A DNA stretch of 64,000 nucleotides from Rhodococcus tibetensis (GTDB lineage: Bacteria > Actinomycetota > Actinomycetes > Mycobacteriales > Mycobacteriaceae): assembly GCF_024438035.1 (NCBI RefSeq), contig NZ_JANFQF010000021.1:42954-106953 (forward strand). Reading direction: 5' to 3'. Positions 61,359 through 64,000 of this stretch are shown one piece after another; position 1 is the first letter of the stretch; each line of letters begins with the position of its first letter. Below the pieces are notes generated by a model. That model saw only the letters and a list, made by a program, of their open reading frames with translations, was not told the origin of the DNA and did no database searches. The translations under genes were made by a program, and so were the position numbers.

Positions 61359-62656
61359 CAACCCTGAAAGCTCCCCGCACACAAGACCGGAAGCTGACCA
61401 TCGCGGAGATTCTCGAAACTCTGTCCGACGGCATGCTCCCGCTGCGGTTCACCGCATACGACGGCAGTGCCGCCGGACCCGAGGACGCACCCTACGGCCT
61501 ACATCTCAAGTCCACCCGCGGAACCACCTACCTGGCAACCGCGCCCGGTGATCTCGGGATGGCACGAGCCTACGTGTCGGGCGACCTCGAGGCACGGGGA
61601 GTCCATCCCGGCGACCCCTACGAGATTCTCCGGGTGATGGGTGACGAACTGCATTTCCGTCGTCCGTCAGCGCTGACGCTCGCGAACATCACCCGTTCGC
61701 TGGGATGGGACCTCCTGCGGCCCATCGCCCCTCCCCCGCAGGAACACCTCCCGCGGTGGCGTCGCGTAGCCGAAGGACTACGGCACTCCAAGGCCCGCGA
61801 TGCCGAGGTGATCCACCACCACTACGACGTCTCGAACACCTTCTACGAGTACGTCCTCGGCCCCTCCATGACGTACACGTGTGCCTGCTACGAGAACGCT
61901 GAGCAGACCCTCGAAGAGGCTCAGGAGAACAAGTACCGTCTCGTGTTCGAAAAGCTCGGCCTCCAGCCCGGTGACCGGCTGCTCGACATCGGCTGCGGCT
62001 GGGGTTCGATGGTCCGGTACGCCGCCCGTCGCGGCGTCAAAGTCATCGGCGCCACCCTGTCACGCGAACAGGCCGAGTGGGCGCAGAAGGCCATCGCGGA
62101 AGAAGGTCTGTCCGATCTCGCCGAGGTCCGGTTCTCCGACTACCGCGACGTGCCCGAAACCGGCTTCGACGCCATCTCGTCGATCGGCCTCACCGAGCAC
62201 ATCGGCGTCGGCAACTACCCCGCCTACTTCACCCTGCTGAAAGACAAACTGCGGGAAGGTGGACGACTGCTCAACCACTGCATCACCCGTCCCGACAACC
62301 GCAGCCAGGCGCGCGCCGGCGGCTTCATCGACCGATACGTCTTCCCCGATGGCGAACTCACCGGCTCCGGTCGCATCATTTCCGAGATCCAGAACGTGGG
62401 CCTCGAAGTCCGGCATGAGGAGGACCTGCGCGAACACTATGCATTGACCCTCGCCGGATGGTGCCAGAATCTCGTCGACAACTGGGACGCCTGCGTCGCC
62501 GACGTCGGGGAAGGAACCGCACGGGTGTGGGGCCTCTACATGGCCGGATCTCGCCTCGGGTTCGAACGCAACGTCGTCCAACTGCACCAGGTCCTCGCCG
62601 TCAAGCTGGGGCCGAAGGGTGAGGCGCACGTCCCGCTCCGCCCGTGGTGGTCGTAG
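61355..62656 (+). CDS. SAM-dependent fatty-acyl phospholipid methyltransferase (CFA-synthase family, BfaB/TmsB-like)
   Basis: 433 residues of the cyclopropane-fatty-acid synthase family. N-terminal domain (LRFTAYDGSAAGPEDAPYGLHL), then [86 protein letters not shown] with the SAM site, and SIGLTEHIGVGNYPAYF. Acts on unsaturated chains in membrane lipids, here probably oleate to 10-methylene-stearate. ATG at 61355 overlaps the oxidoreductase stop. A palindromic repeat abuts its stop. Confidence 0.88.
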   Translation: MTTLKAPRTQDRKLTIAEILETLSDGMLPLRFTAYDGSAAGPEDAPYGLHLKSTRGTTYLATAPGDLGMARAYVSGDLEARGVHPGDPYEILRVMGDELHFRRPSALTLANITRSLGWDLLRPIAPPPQEHLPRWRRVAEGLRHSKARDAEVIHHHYDVSNTFYEYVLGPSMTYTCACYENAEQTLEEAQENKYRLVFEKLGLQPGDRLLDIGCGWGSMVRYAARRGVKVIGATLSREQAEWAQKAIAEEGLSDLAEVRFSDYRDVPETGFDAISSIGLTEHIGVGNYPAYFTLLKDKLREGGRLLNHCITRPDNRSQARAGGFIDRYVFPDGELTGSGRIISEIQNVGLEVRHEEDLREHYALTLAGWCQNLVDNWDACVADVGEGTARVWGLYMAGSRLGFERNVVQLHQVLAVKLGPKGEAHVPLRPWWS

Positions 62657-62726
62657 GCGGCTCCGCCGCCCGTGCGTGGTTAAGGAGTCTCTGCACTCCT
62701 TGACCACTCACAGGCCCGGCAGGGCC
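62657..62726 (+). repeat. Three-hairpin palindromic repeat abutting methyltransferase stop
   Basis: Starts right after the TAG: GCGGCTCCGCCGCC, a 17-bp imperfect stem (62672-62688 with 62695-62711), then GGCCC-GGCA-GGGCC (62713-62726). The last 16 residues of the convergent protein at 62680 are encoded within it. Confidence 0.85.
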
Positions 62727-63729
62727 TCGCGCCGGGCCCGACCCACCCCTCCCGCACCAGCACGGTCTCCACTTCGCGGGCCACCGCGCACGGACTCTTC
62801 GTCACCTCGTCGAACCCGTACACGAGTCGCGGCCGCCCCTGCAGTTCCGCGGCGTTGTCGCGACGACGGTCCCGGAACGCGACCTCCGCCATGGCATGCG
62901 CGCGGCGTCCGTCAAGTCGCACGATGAGTGGCACACCGTGATCGGAGTAGTCGCAGTCCTCGAACAATGTTCGACCGTCCACGACCACGGGTGACTGCCG
63001 TCGCGCCCGTGGAAGCCCGTGCGCGTCCTCGACGTCGGTGGCGTAACGGTACTCGAGCACCGACTGGACGCCGTCGGCGAGCAATCGCACCGCACCCACG
63101 AGCGCCTTGCCGTACCGACGCGGTCGTCGCTCCTCCATGCGTCGCCGGATGTCGCGCAGGGGGATCCGGGCATTGGTCACGAGAGCAATGAGCCGGGTGT
63201 AGGCGTCCCGTGCCGTGGGCTCGGCGATAGCAACATCCAGAGCCGTATCCGCCCTTGCCGTCCGGGGTTGGTCCGTGTCGACAGCAATGTAGTCGTGCGC
63301 CCTCGACCGGTGCACGACGACTCCTGGATGCACGACAGTTCCTTCCCGATGGCACAGACTGACCGACGCGAGGCGCGCACCGACAACGGTCGGCGGCTGG
63401 GTGATAGCCGATCTTCCGTAGGGAACGGTGATGTGCACGGGGCATGCAGGATCGACACGAATCATGTGCCATTCCTCGGCGGCAGTGTGGTGGCTGAGGA
63501 TTGCGCCCTTGCCTCCGAAGAGCAGCGCGGCTTCCAGCGACATCTCACGTGTGATCGGGCCGCTGCTCACCGAATAGACACCGTGGAGTACTGCTTGCCA
63601 TCGACCGGATTCGACGCGGTGCCGAACTCTGTTGCGGGGAAACCCGAGGGCGTGGAGTTGCGTGTGGGTGATCAGGCCGAACTGCGCGTCGGCGACGTCT
63701 TTCAAGGCGGCGAAGTTCACTGAGGTCAT
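62680..63729 (-). CDS. AbiEi/DUF559-like protein
   Basis: 349 residues. Residues ~1-60 form a winged-helix antitoxin-like domain (AALKDVADAQFGLITHTQLHALGFPRNRVRHRVESGRWQAVLHGVYSVS) as in AbiEi proteins; the C-terminal part is DUF559-like, with an endonuclease-type core FEDCDYSDHGVPLIVRLDGRRAHAMAEVAFRDRRRDNAAELQGRPRLVYGF (candidate D/E residues at LFEDCDY). Such proteins are abundant in actinobacteria; roles in defence are guessed, not shown. No partner toxin is visible. The start at 63729 (MTSVNFAAL) is chosen over one 26 codons upstream. The C-terminus (RPCRACEWSRSAETP) is read from a palindromic repeat. Confidence 0.75.
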   Translation of the reverse strand: MTSVNFAALKDVADAQFGLITHTQLHALGFPRNRVRHRVESGRWQAVLHGVYSVSSGPITREMSLEAALLFGGKGAILSHHTAAEEWHMIRVDPACPVHITVPYGRSAITQPPTVVGARLASVSLCHREGTVVHPGVVVHRSRAHDYIAVDTDQPRTARADTALDVAIAEPTARDAYTRLIALVTNARIPLRDIRRRMEERRPRRYGKALVGAVRLLADGVQSVLEYRYATDVEDAHGLPRARRQSPVVVDGRTLFEDCDYSDHGVPLIVRLDGRRAHAMAEVAFRDRRRDNAAELQGRPRLVYGFDEVTKSPCAVAREVETVLVREGWVGPGARPCRACEWSRSAETP

Positions 63730-63791
63730 ACCGGGCACGGTCACCGAGACCCCCGACGGGCCTCGGTGTCGCACCTGGGAATACCAATTGC

Positions 63792-63820
63792 CCTGTGGAT
63801 AACCCACAGGTTGGGGATAA
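63792..63820 (-). promoter_or_regulatory. Palindrome with DnaA-box match ahead of the AbiEi-like gene
   Basis: CCTGTGG-ATAAC-CCACAGG (63792-63810) is a perfect inverted repeat; its minus strand contains TTATCCACA (63802 to 63794), an exact DnaA-box consensus, and a second near match TTATCCCCA lies at 63820-63812. It is ~63 bp upstream of the gene start. The AbiEi-type winged helix may bind it, or DnaA may; neither is shown. Confidence 0.5.
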
Positions 63821-63828
63821 TTCAGCCC

Positions 63829-63857
63829 GTGCGTGGTTAACGAGTCCGGAGACTCCT
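63829..63857 (+). repeat. Interrupted copy of the palindromic repeat
   Basis: GTGCGTGGTTAACGAGT (63829-63845) is the left arm of the repeat seen at 39068 and 18707. The matching right arm is missing: after GAGTCCGGAGACTC the insertion-sequence end begins near 63859. Confidence 0.7.
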
Positions 63858-63858
63858 G

Positions 63859-64000
63859 TGTGTGCTCAGGACATCGCGAACACTTGATGTCTCAGGACAT
63901 CGTGAACACTGAGCGGCTCATCCCTGGGATCCTCGGGGATGAGCGGAACAGGGTTTTCGATGGATCCAGAGTTTGTGTCCGCGATCGTCCGGGTGGCACG
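63859..64000 (+). mobile_element. Left end of an IS481-like insertion sequence (continues past the window)
   Basis: Two nearly identical 20-bp copies beginning CTCAGGACATCG (63865-63884 and 63891-63910, one mismatch, 26-bp period) form the end, in the style of IS481-like elements I recall from actinobacteria. A 9-bp stem GCTCATCCC/GGGATGAGC (63916-63924 with 63936-63944) follows, 16 nt before the transposase ATG, as in elements shielded from outside transcription. The right end is outside the window, so family and boundary are tentative. Confidence 0.65.
63960..64000 (+). CDS. Transposase, N-terminal fragment at window edge
   Basis: Only 13 codons: MDPEFVSAIVRVA. The opening resembles IS481-type transposases, in which this helix leads into an N-terminal HTH. 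The identification leans on the terminal repeats just upstream. The gene continues to the right of the window. Confidence 0.5.
   Translation, partial: MDPEFVSAIVRVA

Noticed and set aside
63865..63910. Two 20-bp direct repeats as a CRISPR start
   Set aside because: Spacing is only 6 nt and they lie at an insertion-sequence end; no further units follow.

Overview
The window is high-GC actinobacterial DNA, most likely from Rhodococcus (a mycolic-acid-containing member of the Corynebacteriales). This rests on codon use, FurA with an adjacent catalase, a WhiB regulator, a DUF732 lipoprotein, the MurT/GatD pair, and a gene backbone that I recall in the same order and orientation in Mycobacterium tuberculosis: asd and ask (minus), leuA (plus), murT-gatD (plus), recR and ybaB (minus), an SRPBCC gene (minus), then an FAD oxidoreductase plus fatty-acid methyltransferase pair (plus). 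No rRNA, tRNA or CRISPR was found. All functions are read from sequence motifs and family knowledge; no database search was run.

Layout. 0-1.6 kb: 5' end of a catalase gene, furA, and an ArsR/SRPBCC pair. 1.6-6.1 kb: a tightly overlapped TetR / Baeyer-Villiger monooxygenase / ChoD-like oxidoreductase / acetoacetate-decarboxylase-like operon with a readable promoter and operator. 6.1-9.0 kb: a Tat-exported multicopper oxidase divergent from a formylglycine-generating enzyme. 9.0-13.0 kb: two membrane proteins converging, then the aspartate pathway genes ask-asd.

13.1-42.3 kb is accessory DNA between ask and leuA, bounded on each side by a related DPC-type lipoprotein gene. It holds a decayed DUF1254 gene, an AI-2E-family exporter coupled to an alkylsulfatase, a LuxR/MalT-type (LAL) regulator, WhiB and ROK-kinase genes, LtrA, a hydrolase/PAP2 pair, and a fatty-acid-type cluster (two crotonases, an AidB-like acyl-CoA dehydrogenase and a TetR). 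It also holds a GCS2/M20 fusion protein next to gamma-glutamyltransferase, a PrmC-like methyltransferase, and a pirin pair behind a perfect operator.

42.4-50.9 kb: leuA behind an apparent leucine leader-peptide attenuator, then a 5.5-kb gene for a single-chain biotin-dependent acyl-CoA carboxylase with a structured leader. 50.9-62.7 kb: LysR/EamA, murT-gatD, an SRPBCC/ArsR pair, an MFS exporter under a 40-bp palindrome, a TetR-recR-ybaB operon, and a gene pair resembling the 10-methyl fatty acid (tuberculostearate) system. 62.7-64.0 kb: an AbiEi/DUF559-like protein and the left end of an insertion sequence.

Two threads cross the whole window. One is a family of three-hairpin palindromic repeats, four copies of which begin at or just after stop codons; a fifth is cut by the insertion sequence. 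The other is a set of well-formed palindromic operators and promoters, several predicting leaderless transcripts.
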